From positions 38,977 through 102,976 of the forward strand of contig JAHREC010000032.1 in NCBI GenBank assembly GCA_020081605.1: a stretch of 64,000 nucleotides of DNA, read 5' to 3'. The notes below the pieces were generated by a model. That model searched no databases. It was not told the origin of the DNA and was given only the letters and a program-made list of their open reading frames with translations. The stretch is from Albifimbria verrucaria. Lineage: Eukaryota; Ascomycota; Sordariomycetes; Hypocreales; Stachybotryaceae. Shown one piece after another: positions 54,530 to 64,000 of the stretch; the first letter of the stretch is position 1, and the number at the start of each line of letters is the position of its first letter. The position numbers were made by a program, and so were the translations under genes.

Positions 54530-56379
54530 ATACCCAATGCGGGCTGCGCCTGCCATGTGCATATGTTGTTGGAGTGTTTATACTCTACCGTAGAAATATG
54601 GGGAAATTGGTGATCACAGCAGAACCATAGATCTCCGGAGTCTGAGCCAGCGCATCATGTACTGACTCAAAATTGAGGCTGATACATGTTGTGTCAGCCC
54701 AGATTAAGGGCCAACACATCATGTACTGGGCTACGAACCACAACCCTGCCCCAGCCAAGCCCGAGAGCCTCGTACGCCGAAGTGGCCCGCACGCCACTGG
54801 ACAGCAAAGCGAGTAACGTGCGGCCTCTGTCGTCATTCAGAACAGGACCATCCGACTGAAGCGATACCCTTTACTATACGATTGATACATCCCGAACGAA
54901 ATGCTGAGAGCGGTTGAATTTATTGCATCAACTTATACCATTTTCTTAAGAGATGTTATCATCCGAGACCTTCTCTATGGCTGCCTTCCAGACGCAACCC
55001 AGTTCACGGAGCCTGCTATGACTATCGATTTTGTCACGACTGGTACCTCGACGCTAGGCATGATTGCATTCGGTCACTTACTGTTTCAGCTACTGAAGAT
55101 TGAATATTTGATACTTGAAGAAAGGCCTCGAAGCCAATTGATTAAGAATATCATCACTTATAGGAACATACATAGAGTAAAAGAGAACAGGAAAATACAA
55201 TTATAAAGGTATTTTAACTAAGAGGCAGAAAGTAAGGTTCTGTGTAATCTTTAACGTATGCGGATAGAATATCGCAGAGAATAGGCTCGGAGGGATGAGG
55301 ATGACAATGTAGCGTTGTCTGTACGCATTAGTTACCAGTACCCCTTCGGCCGGGATAGGCTGCCAGTCGCAACAAATTGTACTGTATTGTATGTGCTACT
55401 AATTCCTCAAATGACCTCGGCTTGGATAAGCGAAGATCCTCTGAAAACCATTACGACGACCCTGAGGATTCTTAAAATACGTGACCAACAGATTTTAGTC
55501 GAATTTGCAACAGTCCACCCTTGCGTTGCATATTGAATCAGTCAATGCGACTGTGAGCAGCCCTCTACATTCACAGCTGGGTAGCCGAGATGCCACTTTC
55601 AGTGGGGTCACATATCCATAACTAGGCACCTTTGGCTAATATATTTCACCTCAAGCTGTCTCATTTCCAATGGATGTTTCTATGCTATTTTCCGTGTAAT
55701 AGACTCATTGTGGGGACCTCAGCAAGAACGCGCTAGAGACACAAAGCTGAGGAGACTAGACTATCACCAGTTAAGGTGCCTAATTCACAGTTTGACAGTC
55801 CCAGGAGAATAGCTAGTCGAATCGATAAGAATTAGCTATGGTCCGAATAATTTCGTGATATCATAAAATGGCACATTGGTGTGACGTGATCCTGTCGCAT
55901 CTCACAATCTGCAATTTCTGTCTTGGTAGCAAGATGATGTATTACCGACTTGAACACGACTTGTTCGGTGAAGTAAGCATACCGTGCCCTCTCTGACTGT
56001 GTTATGTTCAATATGAACAAGGTGAAGGGTGGTTGATGTAGTGCCTCCTATGAAAGTATTTTGACAAGGTTCCGAACGTGCAGAACCGACGCATTAGATT
56101 CGCAGGCGTCAAGCAGAGTGCCGAGTCAAAACAAGCGATCGGGCGACGTAGCACAAATATCTTACAGTAATGATACCCTCTTCACGGAATCATGGGTAAA
56201 TTGCTAACCTTTGCTTGTAGATACATGGCCCGAACTAGCCCTTGAGGGTGGGAAAGGTTGCCAAAATCTTCACGAGCAAATTGGGTTGCATTCGAGTTGA
56301 AGAATAGGATTGTAGCTAACCTAGATTAAATCCAACTGATATTTGTTTAATAGCCCCACTAATCTTATAACTTTATTAG
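54530..56379. other. No supported gene
   Basis: The longest frame is 54901-55206 (+, 101 codons, ATG). It has two moderately hydrophobic segments (FIASTYTIFLRDVIIRDLLY and MIAFGHLLFQLLKIEYLIL) and a basic tail. It is unrecognised and may be chance. Confidence 0.4.
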
Positions 56380-57397
56380 TCACCAGCCAGTGCGGCTACT
56401 TAATTTGAAAGACCCAGATTGAAGCTGCTGAAATACACCTTTAGGGTCATACTCCTTGGAGACAAGTCTAAGTCTCTTCAAGTTATCTGCGCCATAGCTG
56501 TGTAGCACGTTCTGAAACGAGCTGGCATAGTTCATGTAAAGAAATGGAATGTCGAGCCCCATCATCTTTGCAACCTCAGAAATATGATTTTGAATATTCA
56601 TATTAGCTTGTAGGATTCTGAAGTCATCAGCCTTTTCCTCCCACCTAAATGCAAGGTTAAGAATCATTAAAGTCTTGTTATATTCCGAGATACCAAGAGG
56701 ATTACCACCGCTTCGTTTAGTTCGCTTCAATATGACCGGGGACAAATGCTGCATGATAAGCCTTGCCTCAAGCCTGGGCAAATCGCCTAAGTGAACGGTT
56801 TCTTCTTCAAAAATTGCTCGAATAACCTGTGCCAGCTGCTGATCTAACTGATATGTTGCTGTCCAGTAAGTTTGTCGAAAGCCGTATGGTTGCCCAGCAA
56901 AGTTACTTTCAGCAATATCAGAAGCCCATTTAATTCCGCAATTGTCATGCACGTGTGGGACTCGATCCAGTATGCCCAGCACTTGCGTCGGGGATGCGGC
57001 GCAGGATTATATATATCAACCGTTGCTGAGCGCGTATTGTTGTGATAGTAGAGTGTCGTAATGGTGTATGTACTTGGCATAAACTCCATTTGATGACCGT
57101 ATTGAACGTAAGCATCTACCAACGCAGGCGCAGCGTCGCCGCTATAGTTTCTAGTGCCTCCCCACATAACGTCTTGTGGGTAATGCGTAGATATCAAAAC
57201 GACTGATGACAGCAAAGTTATTGCCTCCGCCACGCAACGCCCAAAACAAATCAGGGTGGGACGTACGGTTGGCGTCTACCACTGACCCGTTGGCAAGAAC
57301 TGCCTAAGTTATGTCAATTGTGAGTTTCATCTGAAAGAAAGGGGGTCCAAGTGCACAGTAGGATAATCTTACACGAAAATTCGCAACATTGTCGCAT
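56380..57397 (-). pseudogene. FAD-linked oxidase (berberine-bridge type), N-terminally truncated
   Basis: These enzymes use bicovalent or monocovalent FAD for oxidations, often in fungal secondary metabolism. Reading on the minus strand: CDNVANF at the cut edge, a 59-nt or longer intron, [38 protein letters not shown], then (after a frameshift near 57185) [16 protein letters not shown], a second frameshift near 56985, and finally YDPKGVFQQLQSGSFKL and a stop at 56380. The FAD-anchoring N-terminal half (with the Cys/His attachment sites) is missing, because the sequence changes abruptly at 57398 into a copy of the 2EXR gene. A relic, truncated by rearrangement. Confidence 0.8.
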
Positions 57398-58013
57398 CCT
57401 CTGAAGTCCTTAATCCTCAAAATATCTCATCGAAAATCCTATATACCGGGATCTTATTCGAGGAATGTGGTGTGACTCTGATTCCTTGGCTCTGTTGAAA
57501 TCTTCCTCCGCGCATCGCGTATACTCATAGGCTGAGATAGAGCTGACCATTGGTAGTTTCCGATGCTGCCCATCTCTTATGTATTTATTGGGGAAAAACT
57601 GGCTCATAGTTTTCAATGGGAATTTGATCTTCTTTCCTTCTTTCCATGTAAGTGATGGGATTGATGGGTGCTCCCTTTGCCACAGAGTAAGTCGGACCCA
57701 TGAATCTTCGGGCCATAATGGACCGCTGAGTCTTGAGAAGACAATTGAGATATGCCTGAGTTCTGGAAAGCGTGAAAGAAGATGTGGTAGCCATTCGGAG
57801 AGGGCGGCATCACCGAATGGGACAGCTATGTGTTCGATTTGCAATATCCATTCCGGGATCTCGTCGTTGTCATGAAGTGAGGCTCGGAAATTTTTCAACG
57901 TCAAATGCTCCATGTATAAAATGTCGAAAGCAGTGTTGAAAGGAAGCAGTTTTGCTTCCCTAAGAGCAATTACCCGTGCTTCTTTACTTGCGTTTAGGAG
58001 TGACCGGGCTTCG
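57398..58013 (-). pseudogene. 2EXR gene fragment, copy 2 (616-bp duplication)
   Basis: Near-identical to 19093-19707. The minus-strand frame 57913-57410 reads continuously through the site where copy 1 has lost a C, but its N-terminus, including the 2EXR motif itself, is cut off at 58013. So this copy has the intact 3' frame and no 5' end. Both edges are abrupt: the FAD oxidase on one side and the upstream region of an F-box/ankyrin gene (ATG 44 bp away, opposite strand) on the other. Confidence 0.9.
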
Positions 58014-58056
58014 CTCCATTCAACCCAAAGTCTTCATTTCCATTTCAAGACCCACA

Positions 58057-59747
58057 ATGCATATCCTAAGTTTGCCTACAGAACTCAGGCATATTATAAT
58101 CATCCATTGCATCCTCATTCGAGGCATTAAGCGCGGCGTCCGACTGAGACTAGTATGCAGTACGTTTTTTGAAAGTGCAAGCCTTGACGAACCCCTTTTC
58201 TATCTTGAGAATGTCTAATTGACGATGCAGAGCAATTTAAGCAGGAATTCGTACCGGCGCTATATCGATCGCGTTTATTAGATGACGTCTCTGCGCTGCG
58301 AGTAGGCTACCACTGGCAGATGCGCGACGATCGGTATGGTGCTGCCAAGTTGTGGCAGGGTTACCTGGCCCAACGTGTCCTTGGTGAGACCAACAAGGAT
58401 GTAGGACGGTTTTTGAGATTCGTGAAGCTGCCGAGGCTATGCATAGCCTAACTGCTGCCATTGGCAACGAATGCTTGTCTGTACAAGAGATAGTCCATGG
58501 CTTATGTTGGCTTGCATTAGAGCGAGGGACGAATCGTCCTGGGAAACGACAATTGTGGATAAGGCCCACAAGTGATGTATGGACTTCTTTCCCTACCACT
58601 GCGCCAACGGATTCCCGGGATCAGCCGTCAAGTCTCAAAATGAACTTGCTATGCGCAGCAGCATACTTCAACGAGGTCACAGTTGCAGCGGACCTACTCC
58701 AAAAATGTGAAAATGATTGCAGGTCAGTGTATTGGTTGTAGGCTGAAGAGGCTACTAGTCATCGAGCCCTTGCATCTGAAGTACAACAAATCTCATCTGA
58801 ACGAGGATTGCAAAATTGGGCGAACGCAAAGAGCTGATTGCTGACATGGGAATTCGCATAGTCCAACCGACCAGCGTGATCTTTTTCCATCTCCCATCGA
58901 GATTGCAGCTTTTCGGGGCAACATTGCCGTTCTGGATCTGTTCCAGAGGCACATTCTGCACAAAAGCCCCATGATTTTACGGATGACGAAAGCTTTGTCT
59001 CATGGGCCTGTGAGGAAACCAGCGGTGCCATAAGAGGCGCAGTGATTAACGGAGACCTGGACCTGTTGGTCCGCGTCTTGTTTCCCCAAGCGTAAGGCCT
59101 CATCCGCCGGCCGTGTCATCACATATCAGGATCAATCGGGATAGTACCAAAGAAAGCTACAAAACATTCAAAGCTTTTCGAGCACGCCCGTCGTGTACGA
59201 TTATCTCGGCAGGAATTTTCGCGATCCTTATGAGACCACAATCCTCCTGAAAGATTGGCTGACGCAAGACCAGCAATGGTATGCACGACACGGAAACCTA
59301 CTCATGTTACGTCATGTTATGAGTAAGAGCCCGGAGTATTACTGGTTAAAAGGTAAAAGGGATGATCCACTCAATCAGGCATGCCGTTCATGTTTCGAAG
59401 ACATGGTAGATTTCCTTCTACAACAGAAGATAGAACCAAAGAAAACAGTTCTCAACGTGGCCGCTCGGGGTGGAAGCGTCAAGATAATGAAGAAGCTGCT
59501 TGTACATGGCATAAAAAATCCAAGATGGTCTTCTGTCATGGGAGATATCCTGATAGAAATTATTCTTGGAGAGAATACAGCCATGCTTGAACTCGTCTTT
59601 CAGCATGGCTATGTTCCTACTCCAAGAGGGTGGCGGGGTGCAATGAGGCGGGCATCATCTGAAGGCCTTGAATCTATGGTGAAAATTCTGAAAATGATAG
59701 ATACCGGGACGCAGCTGTCCAGCAAGGGATCTGACTCGGAGTACTGA
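58057..59747 (+). pseudogene. F-box-like/ankyrin-repeat protein, broken
   Basis: It starts MHILSLPTELRHIIIIHCIL then KRGVRLRLVCS, an F-box-like opening found in fungal ankyrin proteins. The frame then changes several times: LYRSRLLDDVSALRVGYHWQ in one frame, CAAAYFNEVTVAADLLQKC in another (stop at 58739-58741), IEIAAFRGNIAVLDLFQRHI and VINGDLDLLVRVLF with stops nearby. A final long frame (59193-59747) contains LLMLRHVMSKSPEYYW, ankyrin-like LNVAARGGSVKIMKKLLVHG and AMRRASSEGLESMVKIL. F-box proteins act as substrate receptors of SCF ubiquitin ligases. At least four frame breaks make this a pseudogene, unless some are unrecognised introns. Confidence 0.7.
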
Positions 59748-59898
59748 TGCATGAATATGGTCAATGTGCGGAGTGATTGCAAACATCATTTCTCGGCTCA
59801 TAGTATTTTAAGGACAGAACGGGGACATTATTCTATTTTATCAACTGGTCTTACCATCTACGCATGCATTTGATTTCGTAAGTGAAAAACTCCAGTGG

Positions 59899-60213
59899 TT
59901 ATGCAGCTAAATATATTCCTACCTGCTTGTACGATGAAGTGTAGTCCTCGAATATTTGATAATAGGATCGCATGCGTTCAATTTCCCGCTGCTCTCCAAA
60001 TCTGTCGAAGCACTTACGTTGCCTTTCTCTGTATTCTTTCACTGAAGACGTGAATTTTACATCAAGCGTCGCCTGGTGGCCTTTTCTGGGAAGGCTCAAC
60101 CATTGGGTATGTTTACAAGAAATCATGGTATGCCGAGCAGTGTACGGGCATGATCCATAAGGGCAGGCTCTTGACCTTTTGTAGTCGCAGCACAGCATTG
60201 GCGCCCAATACAT
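59899..60213 (-). CDS. Hypothetical Cys/His-containing protein
   Basis: A 104-codon frame from ATG 60213. The N-terminal half is Cys-rich (CCDYKRSRACPYGSCPY, then TMISCKHTQW) and the rest is helical and charged (EYRERQRKCFDRFGEQREIE). A GTAGGA donor-like site follows SSYKQ near 59915, so another exon may follow. The family is unrecognised, and whether it is a real gene is uncertain. Confidence 0.3.
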   Translation of the reverse strand: MYWAPMLCCDYKRSRACPYGSCPYTARHTMISCKHTQWLSLPRKGHQATLDVKFTSSVKEYRERQRKCFDRFGEQREIERMRSYYQIFEDYTSSYKQVGIYLAA

Positions 60214-60239
60214 CCGGGCTAAAGTGCTTTAATTGACAA

Positions 60240-60365
60240 AGGAACAGACCGGACCGGGCGAGTCCAGATCAGACCAGACCAGACAAGATCAGACAGGACC
60301 AGACAAGACCAGACAAGACCAGACAAGACCGGACAAGACAAGACAAGACAAGACAAGACGAGAGG
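60240..60365 (+). repeat. GACAA/GACCA pentanucleotide satellite
   Basis: About 25 tandem pentamers, mostly GACCA and GACAA in alternation, becoming pure GACAA toward the right end. A looser relative of the same motif occurs at about 60687-60725. Confidence 0.9.
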
Positions 60366-60369
60366 AGAG

Positions 60370-60980
60370 GGCCTATTCTCGACCAGACGTCAACAATTGG
60401 GTCTTGCCCCACTTGAGCACCTTTCGTATCAATTGGCTTGGACGATAAGGAGGCTTGTGAACTTAATTTTCAGCTAGCCTTGCAGGGGCAAAACAGCGTC
60501 AGCCACTTGGGGAGGCTGGTGTCAGATCCGCTATGATGTCAAACGTGCGTCTCCGTCACGGCCAAAAATGGACTAAAGGACATTGGTTATTGGTGCCTTT
60601 GTCCCGTTCCCCGCAAGGAGGCAAGCCAGGATGAAATGCACAACATACAGAATGCATGCATGACTGTAAACACAGGTTTAGGGTAGGACAAGACAGTACA
60701 GGACAAGACAGGATAGGGTAGGGCGAAACGTAAAGTTTGTGTCAACCAAACAAATGCCTGGCATTCTCATTTCACACTTTGATCAAACGAGGATTTGATT
60801 GGCCCTAGCATATTTCTCTGCAGCCAGCACGGGTCACAAGTACAGTAAGCTGCATATCATACAACACGTATCTAACGCACTTCCATTCATCTTGAAGATA
60901 TGGTGGTTTTTAAGCTTTGTGTAGACACTGGTACCTACAATAGACTATATACATTGTACTGTATGTCGAATTTATGCAAA
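60370..60980. other. No supported gene
   Basis: Spacer with a scattered GGACAAGACAG motif and no coding signal. Confidence 0.4.
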
Positions 60981-60984
60981 AGAT

Positions 60985-61473
60985 TCAAGGAGACACTTTA
61001 CGCTTCTTGGCTGATCCTGCTTCTACATCTTCCGTGATAGATAATTCTGCAATGTATTCTTTCAGGAGGTTGATGGTATGCTCGCTCTTCTGCTGAGTAA
61101 CCGTCAATTTCTGGGCGTCCACATGCGCTAACCCAAGCAAGTAATTCTGCGTGGCAATCGTCCGGTCTCTTTCAGCAAGGTCTTTCATCTTTTGCAAAAT
61201 ATCCTCTTTGTGCTGGTCCAAGCCCAGCCGCAGCATGTCCCGTTCGATAGCCATCTCATCGAATTGTTGGGTCCACCAGGACAAATGGTTGATCAGATCA
61301 TGGTTACCCACTTGCTGCTCGCTCAATTCCTTTTCTAGCTGCCTGAGACGGTTGTAAAGGTCTAGGCAGCAGGGGTTCTGAGGCGCATTTGCAGCAGAGT
61401 AAAAATGAACCGGCGGCTCCTGTTGGATAGGCGAATCTTGTTCTGTTTTAATGGGTGTTCCAACACTTGACAT
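60985..61473 (-). CDS. Coiled-coil protein with C-terminal nuclear signal, 162 aa
   Basis: An intact frame from ATG 61473. The N-terminal 45 residues are disordered (TPIKTEQDSPIQQEPP). Residues about 45-150 are a long predicted coiled coil (NRLRQLEKELSEQQ, AIERDMLRLGLDQHKEDILQ, QQKSEHTINLLKEYIAEL). The last residues, SAKKRKVSP, form a classical basic nuclear-localisation motif. The 5' region (61475-61840) has repeated TACC elements. No family is recognised; the composition fits a nuclear scaffold or regulatory subunit. Confidence 0.5.
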   Translation of the reverse strand: MSSVGTPIKTEQDSPIQQEPPVHFYSAANAPQNPCCLDLYNRLRQLEKELSEQQVGNHDLINHLSWWTQQFDEMAIERDMLRLGLDQHKEDILQKMKDLAERDRTIATQNYLLGLAHVDAQKLTVTQQKSEHTINLLKEYIAELSITEDVEAGSAKKRKVSP

Positions 61474-61916
61474 TTTTCTTATTGAACTTCTTCCAAGCTC
61501 GGCATTGCGTAAGAGGCTCAATCAAAGCCTCATCCTAACCCCCTTTATACATACACAATTTCCCTGTTGAGTGTGCTGTACAGTAATAGAACCTGGCTAG
61601 GCAAGTCCATCATCTTGTCTCTTTGTCCCGTTGTCGATGATCATTGAGCCACTGTCGGAGCCACTGCCTGAGCCCCCACGAGGGCACATTGACAGTTTGT
61701 TTCATCTGCACGAGTGGACTCAATGAGTGAAATATGTCAAGATGTTGTCGGCCCAGTACCTACCTACCTATAGATAATGTCCATTGTACGGTACCTACCT
61801 AAAGTACGGTATTTATACATTCAAGCATAGCAAGCAACATGTGTTTTGTATTGTATGTGGTGTCGTCATCAAGTCTTGGTAATAACTCCCAATCACCATC
61901 GGAACCCACCACAATC

Positions 61917-62636
61917 ATGCTCCCTGAGCTTCTTCGACGAGGAAATCGTCTGAGACGTCGCCTCCACTCCCATCTCAAGGCCGTGCATGAACCAGACGGC
62001 TGCCCTTGGAGAGCCGACCTGACGACTTACAAGATTCTGCTGCTCTGCAGCATGATTTGTAAGCAGTTCGACGAGGAGCATGAAGTCCATTTGAGGGTGA
62101 CGCTGGACCGTGCTTTAGGCAAGCTCTTATTCAGGCTCAATGGCGGAGCGCAATTTCGGCATCGAGTGGAAAGCCGAAGTCTGAGCTTTCAGCAGAATTT
62201 ACTACAGCAATCGCTCTTACTCGCGAGTGCCTTAGGTTAGTTTTGATGGTTTTTATTTATTTTTTATTTCTTATTTTTATATTTCTTATCTTTATATTTC
62301 TTATTTTTTAATTTCTTATCTTTATATTTCTTATTTTTTAATTTCTTATTTTTTAAAATTTTTTAGTGCATTTCACTCGTCTTAGTCCACACGCTGACTT
62401 GCGAAGCTGCGCTGTCAAGGAAGCTCAGCGTACCCAATCTCCAGGAGCTTCTGAATGAATTAAAAGCCATTACGAAAATGATACCAGAATATTGGGGTTT
62501 GGATGGCTATCCTGATGATGACGATGAATACTATATAGACAGGGTTGATGTGTGGTCAAATCAAGTATGCCACTTGTTGAATGAGCTGGCAGACACAGGA
62601 GACGTCGCGCCATTTTTGCCCAAGAAGCATAATTAG
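61917..62636 (+). CDS. Hypothetical protein, two exons with phase problem
   Basis: Exon 1 from ATG 61917 encodes a basic then helical region (LLRRGNRLRRRLHSHLKAVH, LLLCSMICKQFDEEHEVHLR). A GTTAGT donor at 62236 and a TTTTTAG acceptor at 62366 bound a 131-nt, T-rich intron. The open frame after it (62367-62636) reads ELLNELKAITKMIPEYWGLD, DDDDEYYIDRV and NQVCHLLNELADTGD to a TAG. Exon 1 ends in phase 1 while exon 2 is open only in phase 0, so a further intron in exon 1 or a 1-nt indel is needed. The family is unrecognised. Confidence 0.4.
62250..62362 (+). repeat. T-rich tandem repeat
   Basis: Imperfect repeats of TTTATATTTCTTAT and TTTTTAATTTCTTAT inside the putative intron. Confidence 0.85.
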
Positions 62637-63004
62637 CGTAGGTCATGTACGTACGGCTCGTAAATGGGTCGCAATCAAATGTGTCGCAATCATCCATAAC
62701 AAAACCACTCGAAAATTTCGAAGCAGTCATTCAGAATAGATTTCAGAGCAATAGAATAGCTACTACAACGGTTTGAAAAGGCTAGTAATTGACAATGGGG
62801 AAGTGGCTGCGCCATCGCATTGCCGGTGGCAGGCTTGCCTGTGATGTGATTGATGTATTTTTCGTCCAGCGGCCTTCAGGTCGCTCAGGTCCCCTATAGA
62901 AGAAGCGGCGGCCAACTCGGTACGGGGTAAGCCAGTTAGCATGGCCTGAAAGTGGAATGGATTGGCCCCAAAATTGTGGAACTCGAACGCCCAGCTGTTT
63001 CCAC

Positions 63005-63066
63005 ACACACTCTTACACTTTTACACTCTTGCACTTTTACACTCTTACACTCGTACATTCTTACAC
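63005..63066 (+). repeat. ACTCTTAC / ACTTTTAC minisatellite
   Basis: About seven units of the octamer (A)CACTCTT or (A)CACTTTT in tandem, ending at the stop codon of the membrane-protein gene. Confidence 0.85.
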
Positions 63067-63855
63067 TGACAGTCCGTACCGGAGAGAGCTTACTGAGATG
63101 ATCAAATGAATGGATGAAGATACGATATCACCGATGGCGGCAACGTAGGCATCTCCGTAATGGAATGAACCGACTTGCACTAAGCCCTTTACCAATGTTA
63201 CAATGACTAGGGTAAAGACCCCAAACACTAGTAGGCAAAGGAATCCAAGCACACTTAACCCGAATGATACGTACCGAGCTCGTGGAGAACGCAAGCTTGC
63301 TGTAATCATCATCGTTGATGCCGAGACCAAAGCGAGCCCTGCCACGATGAAGACGTCAAGGCGGGGAACGATGCCAATCAATCTGTCGACCAACGACACA
63401 GAAGCGATACCGCGAGGAAGAAAGTCTTTGATGGGAAAGCGCTTACATCCCGAAAGAGTGCTTGCGCCCTGGAGCAAGCAAGCTTGCGTGATGCCTATGG
63501 TGCAGCCGGTAGGGACCTTCTGTAATATTTGCTTTCCCAGAGCCTCAAGGCTCGCGAGAGAGCGACCCAGGCATGGCGGCAAGCGGGACAACATGGGCTT
63601 CATCCAGTGGAGCTGCTGATTCAAGCCTTGAGGATCTACGATGGAATATGCCAGACTGAAACTATGCAACTAATGGTTAACAAGGCTGGGTCGGGGTCTA
63701 AAACGGTGGGGCCAGAATTCAAATACCGAAAGGGTGAGGATGCCCTCTGTCCTGGTGCGCTTATGGATCAAGGTGTTGATGGAGAAATAGAGGATTGGAA
63801 CGGTGGCCAGTACGTGTAGCAAGACAATTGTCTTGAATTTTCTAGATCGGTCCAT
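63061..63855 (-). CDS. Multi-pass membrane protein, two exons
   Basis: ATG 63855; exon 1 63727-63855, a 57-nt intron (GTATTT...CATTAG, removing an in-frame TAG), exon 2 63061-63669; about 245 residues. The N-terminal hydrophobic helix is TIVLLHVLATVPILYFSI (about residues 9-26). The C-terminal half has three or four more (VFIVAGLALVSASTMMI; VSFGLSVLGFLCLLVFGVFT; YVAAIGDIVSSSIHLIISV). Between them is a soluble loop with several Cys (residues about 65-125). No transporter or receptor motif is recognised. Confidence 0.5.
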
Positions 63856-64000
63856 GAAGATGATGTGTCGTCGGCAAAACGTTTGTTCGTTCGTCTGGGG
63901 CGGGGTGGCGAGTTCTCTGATTATAACACCCGTAAGGGCCCGCTCTCCAATGGTCAAAAGCTCACATCATGCCACTGTAAAAAAATCATTAGGGACTGCA

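Noticed and set aside
54585..54836. Minus-strand frame sharing GLAGAG with a frame at 4513-4989
   Set aside because: The similarity is limited to about six residues and a CCTGCCCCAGC-like stretch; too short to call a repeat family.
1..64000. CRISPR arrays, bacterial operons, ribosome-binding sites, rRNA or tRNA genes
   Set aside because: The window is eukaryotic and no direct-repeat/spacer array, rRNA core or cloverleaf with A/B boxes was recognised by eye. A tRNAscan or Infernal run would be decisive for small RNAs.

Overview
This window looks like nuclear DNA of a filamentous ascomycete (Pezizomycotina). The supporting signs are spliceosomal introns of about 55-70 nt with GTATGT/GTAAGT-like donors, and families typical of these fungi: Zn(II)2Cys6 regulators, HET, PNP-NACHT-WD, OrsD-type zinc-finger, 2EXR and F-box/ankyrin proteins, plus a Tc1/mariner relic. 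Gene density is low and most recognisable genes are broken by stops or frameshifts. That fits an accessory, lineage-specific or subtelomeric segment; this is an inference from content, not from a chromosome position.

Layout. 0-8 kb: a dead Tc1/mariner transposase, a 120-bp dispersed repeat, a broken hypothetical gene, a single-pass membrane protein and a chromodomain protein. 8-19 kb: a block of self/non-self recognition parts, namely a nucleoside-phosphorylase-like (PNP) ORF, a coiled-coil ORF, a TPR array, a Zn2Cys6 pseudogene, an OrsD finger remnant and a PNP-NACHT-WD gene with three lesions. 19-32 kb: a 2EXR gene, a White-Collar-1-like fragment (PAS plus GATA finger, no LOV seen), a broken cysteine-rich small protein, a short Zn2Cys6 protein, a HET pseudogene and a GATA finger. 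33-39 kb: a bZIP pseudogene, a second short intact Zn2Cys6 protein, and two copies of a tiny CxxC protein flanking it. 40-46 kb: the best-preserved part, with an intact nine-exon TRK potassium transporter divergently arranged with a HAL4/HAL5-like kinase (the kinase class that supports TRK transport in yeast) carrying one frameshift. 47-54 kb: a hypothetical gene, a second bZIP relic, a third Zn2Cys6 gene, an alkylsulfatase fragment and an ECL1-like protein. 56-60 kb: a truncated FAD oxidase, a 616-bp near-identical copy of the 19-kb 2EXR gene, and a broken F-box/ankyrin gene, joined end to end. 60-64 kb: simple repeats, a coiled-coil protein, a hypothetical gene and a membrane protein.

The only genes I can splice into a complete frame with confidence are the TRK transporter, the two short Zn2Cys6 proteins (27.2 and 36.9 kb), the 62-residue CxxC protein, the two-exon gene at 47.1 kb and the membrane protein at 63 kb. 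The most unusual signals are the paired CxxC mini-proteins, whose coding matches differ only at synonymous third positions; the two independently truncated but intact Zn2Cys6 proteins; the recent 616-bp copy building a chimeric locus; and the TRK-kinase pair.

All family calls were made by eye from motifs; none was checked against a database.
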